A DNA stretch of 64,000 nucleotides from Azadirachta indica (lineage: Eukaryota; Streptophyta; Magnoliopsida; Sapindales; Meliaceae). Below the pieces are notes generated by a model that was given only the letters and a program-made list of their open reading frames with translations, had not been told where the DNA came from and made no database searches. Below, piece after piece: positions 14,435 to 26,578 of this stretch. How positions within the stretch are numbered: position 1 is the stretch's first letter; every line of letters begins with the position of its first letter. The position numbers were made by a program, and so were the translations under genes. The DNA lies in assembly GCA_022749755.1 (NCBI GenBank), contig CM040452.1:11116350-11180349 (forward strand). The letters are read 5' to 3'.

Positions 14435-15296
14435 TTTTCGTTCCGATAGCCAGAGAGAGTGAATGAACGAGAGAAGATAAGATGAGGAGCGAATACAAAG
14501 ACGAGCTTTACAAAGCAAAATGCAGAGGGTTTTGGGTTGGTTTTAGTGTTTTCTTTTTTAATGATTGGGCCGGATCAACTTAGCGGGTTAGTCCGGGTCC
14601 AATAAATAAACCGGAGTAATCACGTCTTCAATACTCGACAGATTCGGTTTATGGGTTTGAATGGGTGTCAAATTCGGTACTGAATACTTGTCGGTTTAAA
14701 TAATTTTATATATTTTTTTTTTTAATATAATTTTTAAAAAAGAGAAAGCCTATTGTCTCCTAATTTTTAACTAATGTGTCGTTTTCTTCTTATATTCTTT
14801 TAATATCCTATCATTCTTTTGAGTTTGTATTTTATCTTTTAATATTTTAAATATTTTTTAATTTTATTATTTATAAGTTAATTGAACCAGAAGGTAAAAT
14901 AAAAAAATAAATAAAAATTAGGGGAGTGATGAAATATTAGAAAAAATATAATAAATTATTAGAATTTTAGTTAAAAAATTAAGGGACAATGGATATTCTC
15001 CCTTTTTAAAAATTATGTTTGTTAATATAATCATAAAAAAAATTTTAAAAAAATTATTATGATAATTAAATAATTAATAAATTTTATTAAAATTCTATTT
15101 TTTTCAAGTTCTACCTTAAAAAACTATACTTAATAAACTCTAAGTACTTTTAATATCTAGGCAAGTAGTTAACAGATAGTTTAGGATACAATTATAATTT
15201 TAAGCTTTATTTTGTATTAGAAGGTGATGTAATTTTTTAACACTTTTTTTTTTAAATATTGCAATTCATGTATGCAAATCTATGGATATTAAAATA

Positions 15297-16448
15297 GGGA
15301 TGTTTTCATATACCTCCCCTGAGATTTATGAAAATTTTAATTTAGGGAAACATTTGGAGAAATGGTTATAAACCCTCCCTACAGTGTCAAGAAAGAGTAC
15401 ATTGACTAAAATACCCCCAAGTCATTGCAAAATGATAATATCTTGCCGAGATTTGAACATGACTTAAGGTGAAAAGACTAATACTCTAACCACTGCACTC
15501 AACACATTTTTCATATAAGTTTTTCAGTTGTTAATAAATAATTCATTTGAAAATACATATATGACAATTTCTTTAATAATTCAAATTTTTTTTGTTATCA
15601 TAAAAAAATTTACAATTCAAAAATAATTTTATAATCTTTAAAATTTTATATACTAATTTTAAATTAAAATAATTATCAAATAATGATAATTAAATTATTC
15701 TTAAATAATTATTAAAAATAAATTTAAATTGCTATAAAATAAAATTATTTTGAATCTATTATTAGCACTAATAATTTTAAAAAATTATTTTTAAATAATT
15801 TTTAAGTAAAATAAATTATTTTATTTGAAGAAACAAATATAAATAATGATAATAATTATTATTCTTAAATAATATAGTTATTGAAGAAAATAAATTTAAA
15901 TTGTCATAAAATAAAATTATTCTAAAAATTATTAGCACTGAAATTTTAAAAAGTTATTCTTAAATAATTATTAAGTAAACTAAATTATTTTATTTAAAGA
16001 AACAAATATAAATAATGATAATAGTTTTAAAATTTGTATAATTTATTGATAATCATAATAATTTTAATTTCAAGTTCTTATATAGAATTTTAATGATTAT
16101 AAAATTATCTTTGTATTATAAATTTTTTATGATAACAAAATAATTTTAATTATTAAAGAAATTATTATATATGTTTTTGCAAAGGAATTATTCATCAACA
16201 ATTGAAAAGCCCGTTAGATAAATATGTTTTGTGTAGTGGCTAGAGTATAGGCTTTCTTTCGTTAGGGTTTTGAGTTCGACTCTTGACAAGGTAAATATTA
16301 TTTTCTAATGGCTTAGAGGGTATTTTGGTAAATTTACTCTTTCTTAATAGTATACAAACTCTGTAGGGGAGATTTGTGACCTTTTCTTCAAATGTTTCTA
16401 TAAATTAAGATTTTCACAAATTTCAGAGAAAGTATGTGAAAAAACTCC
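15297..16448. mobile_element. Non-autonomous long-TIR element, MULE-like, 1152 bp, 10-bp target-site duplication
   Basis: TATTAAAATA stands directly before (15287-15296) and after (16449-16458) the element. The element opens GGGATGTTTTCATATAC and, read from the other end, GGAGTTTTTTCACATAC. The two ends are imperfect inverted copies for at least about 150 bp. A duplication of 9-10 bp plus long TIRs is the hallmark of Mutator-like elements. The interior is non-coding and carries an AT-rich tandem duplication at about 15680-16010. Confidence 0.85.
15680..16020. repeat. AT-rich tandem duplication (about 165-bp period) inside the long-TIR element
   Basis: The phrase AATAATGATAAT recurs at about 15680, 15842 and 16011. 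Between recurrences come TTCTTAAATAAT, AAATTTAAATTG, ATAAAATAAAATTATT, ATTATTAGCACT and AAGAAACAAATATA blocks in the same order. Two full copies and the start of a third. Confidence 0.75.
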
Positions 16449-17084
16449 TATTAAAATAAAAAACTTTTACTGATATTACAATCACAAATCTATATTGATA
16501 TTACAATTAAGAATTTGCTGGGAAGTTAAATATTATTGTAGTTATCAAAAAATAAACCCTCATTAGAGAGGGAATTTATTCAAAAATTTTTGAGATATAT
16601 AATTTGAGGATAGGAATCGAACTCATGCCTATTGTGAACTTTATTTAAAGATAAATGTTGTAAATATTAAATATATGAAAAAAAAATTAATTTTACTAAA
16701 AGTCAAGGTATTGTCAAACACTTCTACAACTTTACTTTTAAACTACAATAAGATTTAAATATTGAATTTCAAACCAAAGATTACCACATTTACAAAGGAA
16801 GTGCTACTCATTAAATATTGAAAGTAAGTTTGATTGTTGTTAAGATATGAAAAAAATTAAGATATTGCAAATCTAAGAATTGGGATACTAATTAATAATT
16901 ATTATAACATCTAATAACCAAAACACTAATTGTCAACTACAACAAAAGTTTACAGAAACTATTTATGAAGTTGATGTAGATTTACCATTATAGTTTCCAA
17001 AGCATATATATAACGATTAACTGTTATAACTTCCAACTGTACACAGTTTTTTTCTGACGATTATATTTTTAAATCTTAGTTAGC

Positions 17085-17755
17085 ATTTGTTTTTTTTGTC
17101 TAATGCTGAATATGATTGAAATATAAATTTAATTGAAATTTGAATCTGAATAATATATATATTTTTATTTTAAAATATCTGAAAATAAATATTAAATTGT
17201 TTGTTTTGATAAAATAAAAAGTGTGAAAATTGATATTTTGACATGTATACCCTTTTAAATAAAATAATTATATGTAAATAATTTTGATTATATTAGTACA
17301 ATAATAAATAAAAAAAAAATTAATAAATTATATTAGTATGTATATTATTATTTGCTTGATATATTTTTTTTTTAAAAATAATTTTTAATCGATAATAAAA
17401 AAAATTAATAAAAATTAAATAAAAATAATAAGTCATATTATAATATAATTGTGATTATGTAAATATATATAAATTTATTACAATAATTAAAGTATAAAAA
17501 AAGTAGAATTGAGAAGACAAGTAGAGGAGACCCACAATAGAAAAGAGACACATTAAAAACAGTTAATTAGAGTTTTAATTTTGTTAATAAATAATTTAAT
17601 AAAATAAGAATATTTTTAAAAAATAAAAATCTTAAATTATTCACACATTTGCTCATTTAGATTTAAATTAAAATTTTTCAAACATATGTTAAAAAATAAA
17701 TAACTTTTAGACATTTGAATAATTATACTCATACTTAAGTAAAAAAAAAAAAAAC
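17085..17755. mobile_element. Dispersed AT-rich MITE-like element, copy 1 of 3
   Basis: Shares its left part (a T-run, then GAAATTTGAATCTGAAT and ATTAAATTGTTTG) and right part (ATGTTAAAAAATAAATAAC, then ACATTTGAATAATTATA and an A-run) with copies at about 32110-32490 and 44236-44660. The two ends look loosely inverted. Borders and target duplication are unclear. This copy is longer, with extra AT-rich interior. Confidence 0.55.
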
Positions 17756-18229
17756 AACCCGTTAATCTTAATTAATATAGCAATAATATATTATTTTTTA
17801 TTTATCACCTCAAATATGATAGAGTTGGATCTAGTTTTATATTAGTTTTAACCTATTATTTGATTAGATCAACTCTATAACTAAATAAAATTTATAAATA
17901 TATTTTAAAAATTACAAATAGATAAACTTATTCAAATTTCAAATTTTAACGGTAATGTAAAAGTTTTAACTTAATTTTATTCCAGACATAATTCATTGTT
18001 ATGTGAAAAAAAATAAAACAGACAACTTTAAAACATTTTAATCACTAAAATCAAATTATATTTCAAATTACATATGAAAATTTTAATTTAATTTTATTTA
18101 GACATAATTTAAGGCTAAATTAAAAAAATTTAAAATATCTAAATCCTTCGTCTTTGTTGTGGGACTTTCTCACAGGCCAATATCCCTGCAATATAAAGGT
18201 AGATATTGCAGACAATGTACATACATATT

Positions 18230-18480
18230 TGAAGCATATTATAATTGTTGTATCTAAACTTTCTGTAAATATTTAGTATGAATATCTAATAAATATCTGA
18301 TGGTAGATCGAGGTGTACTATAACTGTTTTATTTAAACTTTTTGTTAGTATATGATATAAATATCAGTAGATTTATATATATTATAACTATTGTATTTTA
18401 AACTCTGGATAAATGTATAATGTAAACAACACTAAACTATAACTAGTAAACATATGACGTAAACATCGACAGATTGTAAA
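18230..18480. repeat. Degenerate tandem array, units of about 55-85 bp
   Basis: The phrase TATAACT (or TATAATT) followed by a TGTATTTAAACTTT-like block, a GTAAATAT-type block and ATATCTGAT/ATCGACAGAT recurs about four times. Units vary in length and are badly diverged. It ends just before the (AAAT)n tract. Confidence 0.5.
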
Positions 18481-18518
18481 TATACAATTTCAATATGGGC
18501 ATATTGTAACGTTGTAAC

Positions 18519-18548
18519 AATAAATAAATAAATAAATAAATAAATAAA
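18519..18548. repeat. (AAAT)n microsatellite
   Basis: About seven uninterrupted AAAT units, some 560 bp upstream of the glycosylase start codon. Confidence 0.95.
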
Positions 18549-18788
18549 GTTGAACATTAGCCTTAAATTTACTTAAGTTGAACGACGCTAGTGGGACAGG
18601 TCTCCTACTTGGTCGGGGAGTCTGATTGTGAATAAAAATCAAACCCCTAGGTAGGAAACTAAAGTTACGGCGCAGTAACAAATCTTCTCTTTCCTTTCCT
18701 ATTTTACTGTTTAAAATATATAATCCGTTAAAACTCACTGTCAGATCAAACTTCCCTTGGATTGTTTCCCTGAGTTTTTACTGACTTC

Positions 18789-19104
18789 GGTAAATTTCTT
18801 TCTATTTTCTTTTTAATTTATCTTTTCGAAATTAAAGCTTTTTAGTTTGATTATAGATATTTGTTAGTTATGAGTTCTGCTATTCTCTGGGTTATGAGTT
18901 TTGTTTTTCGTTTAGTTTTATCTGAGAAGACAGCAGAGTCAGTCTTACAGTTTTGATTTTAATGGCTATTTCGTTTTTCTTTTTCTCTTTAGCTAATTTG
19001 ATTAACTAAATATATATATATATATATATATATATGGAGTAACTTTTGATTTTCTGTTTTTGTTGCCAATATTTTATTTTCTGTTTCTGTTGTTTTCTTT
19101 AAGA
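18789..19104 (+). other. Possible 5'-UTR intron of the DNA glycosylase gene
   Basis: A donor-like CTTCG/GTAAAT near 18788 and a T-rich acceptor GTTTTCTTTAAG ending near 19101-19104 bracket a T-rich stretch just before the ATG at 19113. It contains a (TA)n tract at 19011-19035. This is inference from splice signals and composition; transcript reads would settle it. Confidence 0.35.
19011..19035. repeat. (TA)n microsatellite
   Basis: About 12 TA units, 78 bp upstream of the glycosylase start codon and inside the possible 5'-UTR intron. Confidence 0.95.
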
Positions 19105-19112
19105 AAGAGAAG

Positions 19113-22100
19113 ATGTCCAATGAGAAAGTTCACAGGGGGAGAGCAACTGATATTGGCAACGTAACGGAGATTAGAGGGTTGAATGCATGGGTTCCAGGGA
19201 CTCCTGCGAAGTTTTCTCCGATAAGAAAGTCTGAAAACGAATCTGTTTTACGTTTTCCGGAGGAGAAGGCGAATTCCACAGGTGGGGAGGAGCAGCAGAG
19301 TCGTAGGGGGTTTGATATAGATTTAAACAAAAGCATTGGTGAGATCGATGCTTCCGAAGATGTTTCTTTTTCTGATTTTAACAGCAAAGTTGTTGCTACA
19401 CCATCGATAAAAACCCGTGAACAAGTTGTGGAGTTAAATAAAGGTATTGATGACAGAGAAGCCCAATCGACTGGAACTGGAATCCCTTCCTTCAATGTAG
19501 CTTCTCCGGAACCTGTAAATTCTCATAAGCCTCGATATTTGTCTTCAGAATCAGAACCTGTAAACTCTCAGGAACCTGAACCTGTAAACTTGACAACAAC
19601 ACAAAAAGGAGAAGCAGCAGAAGCAGTTGACAGCAGCGATAACATAGGAAATTTGTTTGTGCTTGTGGACACTCCGATTGGTGCAAACGCGAAAGAATGT
19701 ACTGCGAACTCCCCAGAATCCTGTCTTTCACAAGGTAAGATATTGTAACAGACAATCCGACAATTTTTTGTGTTCATAAAAATATGATGTTGAATGTTGC
19801 ATATTCCCGAATTTCACATTATTATAAATTGCCCTGCAGATTTTCCACAAAATGTCCCAGCGGACGTGATCTCTCCAACGGCAGTTGAAAATTTGGAGTC
19901 ACCACCAGAGAAGAAGAAACCAGGGAGAAGACAGAAACCCAAGAGGAAGAGACATAGACCGAAAGTCCTCGTTGAAGGAAAACCAAAGAAGACTCAGCAA
20001 CCTAAGCCACCTAAGACACCAAAGCCACCGAAGAAGACTCTGCAGCCTAAGACACCAAAGCCTGCCAAGGAAACAACCAGAAAAAGAAAACGTGCCAATG
20101 AATCAACCAAAAACACAAAACAGAATAGTGGCAAAGAAGAATGCTCACTTGCAGCGGACAAAGTGGTGGAAAAAAGTGCCTCCAGAAAAAGAAAGTGTGT
20201 GAAAGAAAATGGCAAAATTAACTCAGATGCCATAGTTCCTTATATATCTAGTCGTCGACCTAGGCGAACTCTGAAAGCTAAGCGAATATTGAATTTTGAT
20301 TACGAGGACAATTCTTCAAGAGCTACAGAAGCTTTGAATTTTGACAAACTTTCGCGAGTTGTCCTAGCTTTGAAGAATGAAAAACTTTCCAGAGGTAAAA
20401 TAAGAAGCAAAAGGAGAAAAAGATTGAATATTTTATTCATGCGGACTCCAGTAGGACAAATACTTCCAAAGAGGATGAAGAGGTTGAGGAGAGCAACAAA
20501 AAGAGTTAATTTAACTCAATTAACTGACATTCCAATATGCAGTCAGCTGCCAAATCTATCTATGAAAGAAAAGATGATGAATGTGGTGGAGAGAACTGAG
20601 AAGCTCCCTGAGCTGATGGATGTAATAGATAGTGTTGGGGGGACGGATGTAATAGATAGGTTTGGGGCCCCGAAGGTAGAAGAGAGGACTGAGATGGAAC
20701 CACGTCTTGTTGATTTGGAGCTTCCAGCTGCTCCTACATTCAAATATGAGGATTTCTTGCACTTGACAGGTATTCACTTTGCTTAAACTTAGAGTTACTT
20801 ATTTCTCTTTACTTAAACTTAGGGCTGTGTTAATTTTTTTAATTTATGAAAACTGGTTAAAAGTGTCAAAAAAAATTTTAACTTAAATCTTATCGAATAT
20901 GTGAATGAATTATATATTTTATTTTTTATTAATCTTTTTAGTTTATTACTTAACATTTCTATATATCAATAACTTAATATGTCAATTCAAAATTTTTAAA
21001 ATATATACGTCAAATTTATAAAAAATTTTTTATTTTTATAAAAAAAAAAGAACATTTATATTCAAATATGTAAGATGAAAAGGTTAACCATATATAGATT
21101 TTAAATAAAAAAACAAAAACTAGTAATAACTAGAGCTAGATATTTCTCTTTCCTTAAACTTAGTTAGAACTTCGTGATTTCCGTGATTTCCGTTCTCAAA
21201 ATATAATAATCTTACAAAATGTTGATGATATAACTGTAGATATTGCATGGAAATTTTTATGCATATTGAATTTCTTATATCATAATTAGACTTTCATTAT
21301 GGGAGATTATGTAGGTCCACTGGAAGTGCCTTCACAGGAATTCTTTGGTGCACTGGAACTCTTTCCAGAAGTAGAAGGAAAACTCTTTTCAGAACACAGA
21401 TTTCCTGAAGTACCGGGAATGGAAATCCTGTCAGGACGTAGATTATATCCAGAACTCTTACCGGCACCCGAACTGCTTCAGGGACACTCACTAGCATTGG
21501 ATTCACAGCTCCTTCTAGAACAGACGATCAACTCATCACAGCTCTTTCCACAACAGATGATCAACCCATCAGTCCTTCTAGAACAGACAATCAATTCACC
21601 AGGACTGGGAATGGGTTCACAGATCCTTCAAGAACGGACTATCAACTCGATAGAACTGGGAATGTGTTCACAGCTCCTCCCACACTCACTAGGACAGGGA
21701 ATGGGAATAGGAATGTGTGAACCGACAATCAATCCACGGGGACAGTGTCAGCTCCTTCCACACTCACTAGGACAGGGAATGGGAATAGAAATGTGTGAAC
21801 GTCTGATCAATCCATGGGGACAGGGCACAGGTTCACTGGAGGAGGAGCTTCTAAAAGAACAGATAATGTGTTCACTGGAACATTTGCAGGACCAGCAGAT
21901 GACTTCACAGCAACAGAAGATTGATCCTGTTACTGACAGAAAACTAACAGCTGAATCAAAAGGTTTGTCTCATTGGCATATGCATACTCTCAGGAGTAAT
22001 TTTTTTTTCTTCATTTTTTCAGTACATATTTAGAATATGAAACTTTAACCTTAATTCAGCTTCAGCTTCACACAAAGAGGACAACAAGGCTTTAGTTGTT

Positions 22101-25100
22101 CGTGATGGAGGCATAAGAAGCGGAGATGGTGCCATGGTTCCCTATCATGTTCCAGAGAAGCGTAAGAAACGCTTGACAGCAAAAGTTTATTTAGATCCTG
22201 AGACAATAAGGATGTGGAACCTTATTATGAATATAGACGATGGTACCACCACTGATGACCAGAAAATAAATGAGGAAAAAGAGAAATGGTGGCAAACAGA
22301 AAGACAAGTTTTTGAAGGAAGGATCCAGTCATTTACCGCTCGAATGACACTATTTCTAGGTACGTTGTTGTTCAAACCATATATGATAATTACAATTTTA
22401 CATTTGATGTAACTTATTTTACATAAGCAGAAAAGAAAATATACGTTACAAAACAAATCAAATAGTGTAGATGAGAAGGTAGGGATTGAATAGGTTGCAG
22501 ACAAGGAAAAGTTTAGTTTGTTTTATTGAAAATTTGTCCATGTATCCCAGGTGACAGACGCTTCAAACCTTGGAAAGGTTCGGTAGTGGATTCTGTAATT
22601 GGAGTTTATCTAACTCAAAATGTATCGGACAATCTTTCAAGGTATTTATATTTTCTCTTTTAAATTTTTTTTTTTTGTTATTAATTTCAAATAATGCTAC
22701 TAATAAAACTAATAAACACTCTCTTGTACTGTTCAGCTCTGCCTACATGTCGCTGGCTGCAAGATTTCCCATAAAATCAACAAGTAATCACACAGTGGGA
22801 AATACTGTTCCCAGAATCACAACGGGAAGTGACCTGATACATTTGGATGGTAACACTTATTTTGTTACTGAGCCTGAACCAGATGGTTCCTGTGAATTGA
22901 AGGATGGAATGGAACCTATGGATGAACCGAAGGAAACTGCGGATGAACTGAAGGATAAAATGGAAGCCATGGATATCACCAAAGACACTCTATCATTTGG
23001 CCAGTTCAACGGCAGAATCCAATTATCCTCTGTGGAGAACTTAAAGGCAGATGTTGCATCTGTGGGAAGAAGTAATATTGCTTCAACAAAGATCACACAT
23101 ATCAAAGATACTACCTCGCAACAGCAGGATGAGGAGCGCTTGGAAGATGTATGTGCAGCTTCAACGATAATGCATAATGGAAATTTACACAATACAGGAG
23201 ACAAGATTTTATCATGTGAGGAGTGCACAAGGATTGATATTGGAGATCAAGCATCGACTTCAGGAAGAAATGACTTGAAAAGTGATTGTGGATCCAAGTC
23301 AGATATTCACGATCTCTTTGGACTCTCAATTTCTCCTTTGAATCAAGAAAACTCCAAATCTCATGATGCCACCACCAAAGGAAAAGGACCAAACCTAAAA
23401 GAACCCAAGTTGACCAAAAAGACTACTCCAAACAAGAAAAAGAAGAAGTATGATAATCGAGAACAAGAAGATTGGGAACTTTTGCGAAGAATGTATTCAA
23501 GTTGCACGGAAAGAAGCAGTGATCACATGGATTCAGTGGACTGGGAAGCAGTTAGATGTGCAGAAGTTGATGACATTGCAGAAGCCATTAAAGATCGCGG
23601 ACAACAGAACATAATTGCAGGACGAATCAAGGTACTATGTGCTTTCGGATTAAATGTTTTAGTTTTTTATCAGACGTGAAATTATTGTTGGTTATGTTAA
23701 TATTAGTTGCTCAATTTTGCAGGACTTCCTTAACAGATTGGTTAAACTACATAATTGCATTGACCTTGAATGGCTGCGAAATGTTCCATCGGATAAAGTG
23801 AAGTAAGCAAGCAAACATATGATTTCAATCGATGTAACTATATTTAAACATAGTTCCAGAATATAATTTGATTTGATATTTGATATTTGATATTTGACAG
23901 GGAATATCTGCTGGAAATACAAGGATTGGGGCTGAAGAGTGTGGAGTGTGTGCGACTTCTGTCACTTCAACACATGGCCTTCCCCGTAAGATTTATGCTG
24001 ATAACTTATCATCTGATGAAGAACTCTTGCTTAAGCACAATAATATTCAGAATAAGCCTTACAGGACTACTAATTTGCACTTTACTTTTCCAATCAGGTT
24101 GATGTGAATGTTGGGCGAATAGCCGTGCGTTTAGGCTGGGTTCCCCTCGAACCCCTCCCTGGAGATGTTCATTTACATCATTTAGATGAGTAAGTGTCTT
24201 ATAATACTCTAACGAATACAACAACATTCATAAACAAGAATAAGAAACTCTTACACATTTCGTGCAGTTACCCACTGATGGATTCCATCCAGAAGTATCT
24301 TTGGCCACGATTATGCTGCCTTGACCAAAGGACACTGTAATACCAAAATTTCCGCTTCAATTAGTTTTCTCAAATAGATTATCCTTGTCCAGTGCATTTT
24401 CTAAATTTTAAATTTCAACAACTTTGATGCAGATATGAACTACATTATCACATGATCACCTTTGGAAAGGTATGTGAATGTATTTTTTTTTAAAAAACAT
24501 CTATAAAATTATTATTTTGATCCGTTGTATAAAATGCTAATTTGCGGCTACATATTGAATAATTCATACAGGTTTTTTGCACAAAGAAAAATCCTAATTG
24601 TGGCGCATGCCCTTTGAGGGGAGAGTGCAAACACTTTGCCAGTGCATTTGCAAGGTTAGCTGGATCAATTTTCTTAAACTTGTACAATAAAACGATTCAT
24701 AATTAGAATTACTACTAGCATGAAAGACATAACAATGCCACATATCCGATAGTGTCATGTATATATGCTTGTCAAAGATAAATCAATATCCTGGAAATTG
24801 TAATAGGGAGAAAAACTAGTTAAAAAAAATATGTAGAGATAAAAAGATTAAAGAAACTTTTTCATGTATGATAGAAAGCTTATGTGTTTCCCTTCAGATT
24901 CTGACGTTCAAATGTTTGATGCAGCGCAAGGCTTGCCTTACCAGGGATATCAGAGAAAAGGATGGTGAATTCAGAGTCATCTTATGCATTTGGAGAAAAC
25001 CCACCTTTTGCTGTGAATCCAATTGCATCAGGAAACCCATATTCTGTTGTAAATCCAATGCCAGTTATACCAATTGAATCTGATCCAATTTCAAAATCTG

Positions 25101-26578
25101 ATAGTCAAAACCGCAACTGTGAGCCTATCATTGAAGTGCCACAGTCACCAGAGCCTCCTGAACCTGAACCTGAACCTGAGCCAGAAGATTTCAGCATTGG
25201 TGATATTGAAGATATTCCTACTATTAGACTCCAAGAAAGGGAGTTCAAGGAAAATGTGCAAAGTTTTATGGAGATGAACAAAATCATGCTCCAAGATTCT
25301 AGGGATTTAGTTGCGTTGACTGCAGAAGCTGCTTCTTTGCCTCCAAGGGTACTGAAAGATAGCAGAAATTTACGGACAGAGCATATGGTGTAAGTAGACA
25401 ATTTTATGTTCACAAGTTCTAAATCCAGAGCAAGAATATGTTTTAAGAATGAGTTTTACTAATTTCTATTCTTACACAGGTATGTTCTTCCAAGTAATCA
25501 TGAACTTCTTCAAGGGGTAAGTATTGGTATTTAAAATTAAAGAACTCATATCTTGGTCTTCAACAAAATTCTGATCATGGTTTATGAATTTAACTACAGT
25601 TTGACAGACTTGAACCTGATGATCTGTGTCCATATCTTCTTGCGATATGGTCTCCAGGTGAGTTATTTTATAGAAATTTTACATGGGAGAAAAATGTATC
25701 TGCTAACTGATTAAAATCTGTTTGGCTTTATTTCCTGTTAGGTGAAACTCCGGAATCATGTAAACCACCGAAGAACAAATGTAACTTTGAAGATTCCAAA
25801 CTTTGCAATGAGAAGACATGTTATTCTTGCAATAATATTAGAGAGCAAGATGCAAACATCGTTCGTGGAACAATTTTGGTGAGTGAAATTAAATTATTAT
25901 CATACATATGTACACATAAATTCTAGTTTTAAAACAAGCGAAATGACTAAAAAGACAATAATCCATGAACAGATACCATGTCGAACAGCAAATAGAGGCA
26001 GATTTCCATTGAATGGAACCTACTTTCAAGTTAATGAGGTGAGTTTTAGATTTTCTGATTCGTTATTATTAAAATTAAAATTAACCATTAGAGTTTAACC
26101 CATTGAATTTGGATTCCAATGTTATGCAGGTATTTGCTGACCATGAAACCAGTTATCATCCCATTAATGTTCCAAGGAGTTGGATAGCTAATCTACCAAC
26201 CCAAATGGCTCACTTTGGAAGTTCAGTAACTTCAATATTTAAAGGTACATACGTAACATATATGCTTGTATGTTATGCATGATATATGTTAAAATAGTTT
26301 GGTTTGGTTCATTCAATAATTTGTTTGAAAACAGGTGTGGACTTGCAAAAGATTCAGAGATGTTTTCATAGAGGTATGTAGACTTAGTTTCAAAAGTTAC
26401 GGTGCTTGAAAGATTATCTTCATATATTGTTTTCTTGGGGCTAATTTTTAAACCTTTGGATTTTGTAGGATTTATTTGTGTGAGAGGATTTGATCGAAAA
26501 TACAGGGCGCCTAGACCTCTTGCAAGGAGATTTCACTGCACGCCAAGTAAAATGGGGAAACAAAATGAAGACGAGTGA
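19113..26578 (+). CDS. DEMETER/ROS1-family 5-methylcytosine DNA glycosylase/lyase
   Basis: Exons: 19113-19734, 19840-20769, 21315-21962, 22060-22359, 22551-22641, 22737-23631, 23723-23802, 23901-23985, 24098-24189, 24268-24336, 24433-24469, 24572-24654, 24925-25389, 25480-25516, 25600-25657, 25742-25878, 25973-26038, 26130-26244, 26335-26373, 26469-26578; 4959 bp, 1652 aa, all phases agree. Seen: Lys/Pro-rich, AT-hook-like basic tract (exon 2); domain A with LDPETIRMWNL, WKGSVVDSVIG and LTQNVSDNLSS (about 757-885); HhH-GPD core (about 1108-1310) with helix-hairpin-helix Lys1201 in GLGLKSVE and Asp1219 in PVDVNVGR; Fe-S cysteines 1286, 1293, 1296, 1302 (CX6CX2CX5C); C-terminal domain with a Cys-rich CXXC-like patch, ending RRFHC. 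Known: these bifunctional enzymes excise 5-methylcytosine by beta/delta-elimination and start active demethylation in the nucleus. All key residues are intact, so it should be functional. I cannot assign DME, ROS1, DML2 or DML3. Exon 3 is unusual (residues about 518-733, repetitive). A second AG 6 bp inside the exon-4 acceptor could remove two residues. Confidence 0.95.
21671..21826 (+). repeat. In-frame 78-bp tandem repeat in glycosylase exon 3
   Basis: Two units (21671-21748 and 21749-21826), each starting CAGCTCCT, encode 26 residues apiece beginning QLLPHSLGQGMGI (residues about 637 and 663). Shorter INS/INP and SQLL-type phrases recur before them. The period is a multiple of three, so the frame is kept. 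Confidence 0.9.

Larger units (their letters stand above)
14435..19112. other. Intergenic between divergent TIC100 and DNA glycosylase genes
   Basis: TIC100 starts leftward at 14434 and the glycosylase rightward at 19113, so this interval holds both promoters. It contains the long-TIR element at 15297-16448, one copy of a dispersed AT-rich element (about 17085-17755), a degenerate tandem array (about 18230-18480) and two microsatellites. No protein gene is recognised. The open frame at 18490-18738 (minus) looks like chance. Confidence 0.6.

Noticed and set aside
14435..14518. Possible 28-residue N-terminal extension of TIC100 resembling a transit peptide
   Set aside because: The frame is open upstream of 14434, but it begins at a TTG codon, not an ATG, so there is no normal start for it.
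16595..16640. B-box-like GAGTTCGATTCC (minus strand)
   Set aside because: No A box at a suitable distance and no tRNA fold; too short to call.
18490..18738. 82-aa minus-strand frame
   Set aside because: Its C-terminus is translated from an (AAAT)n microsatellite and the rest matches no family I know.
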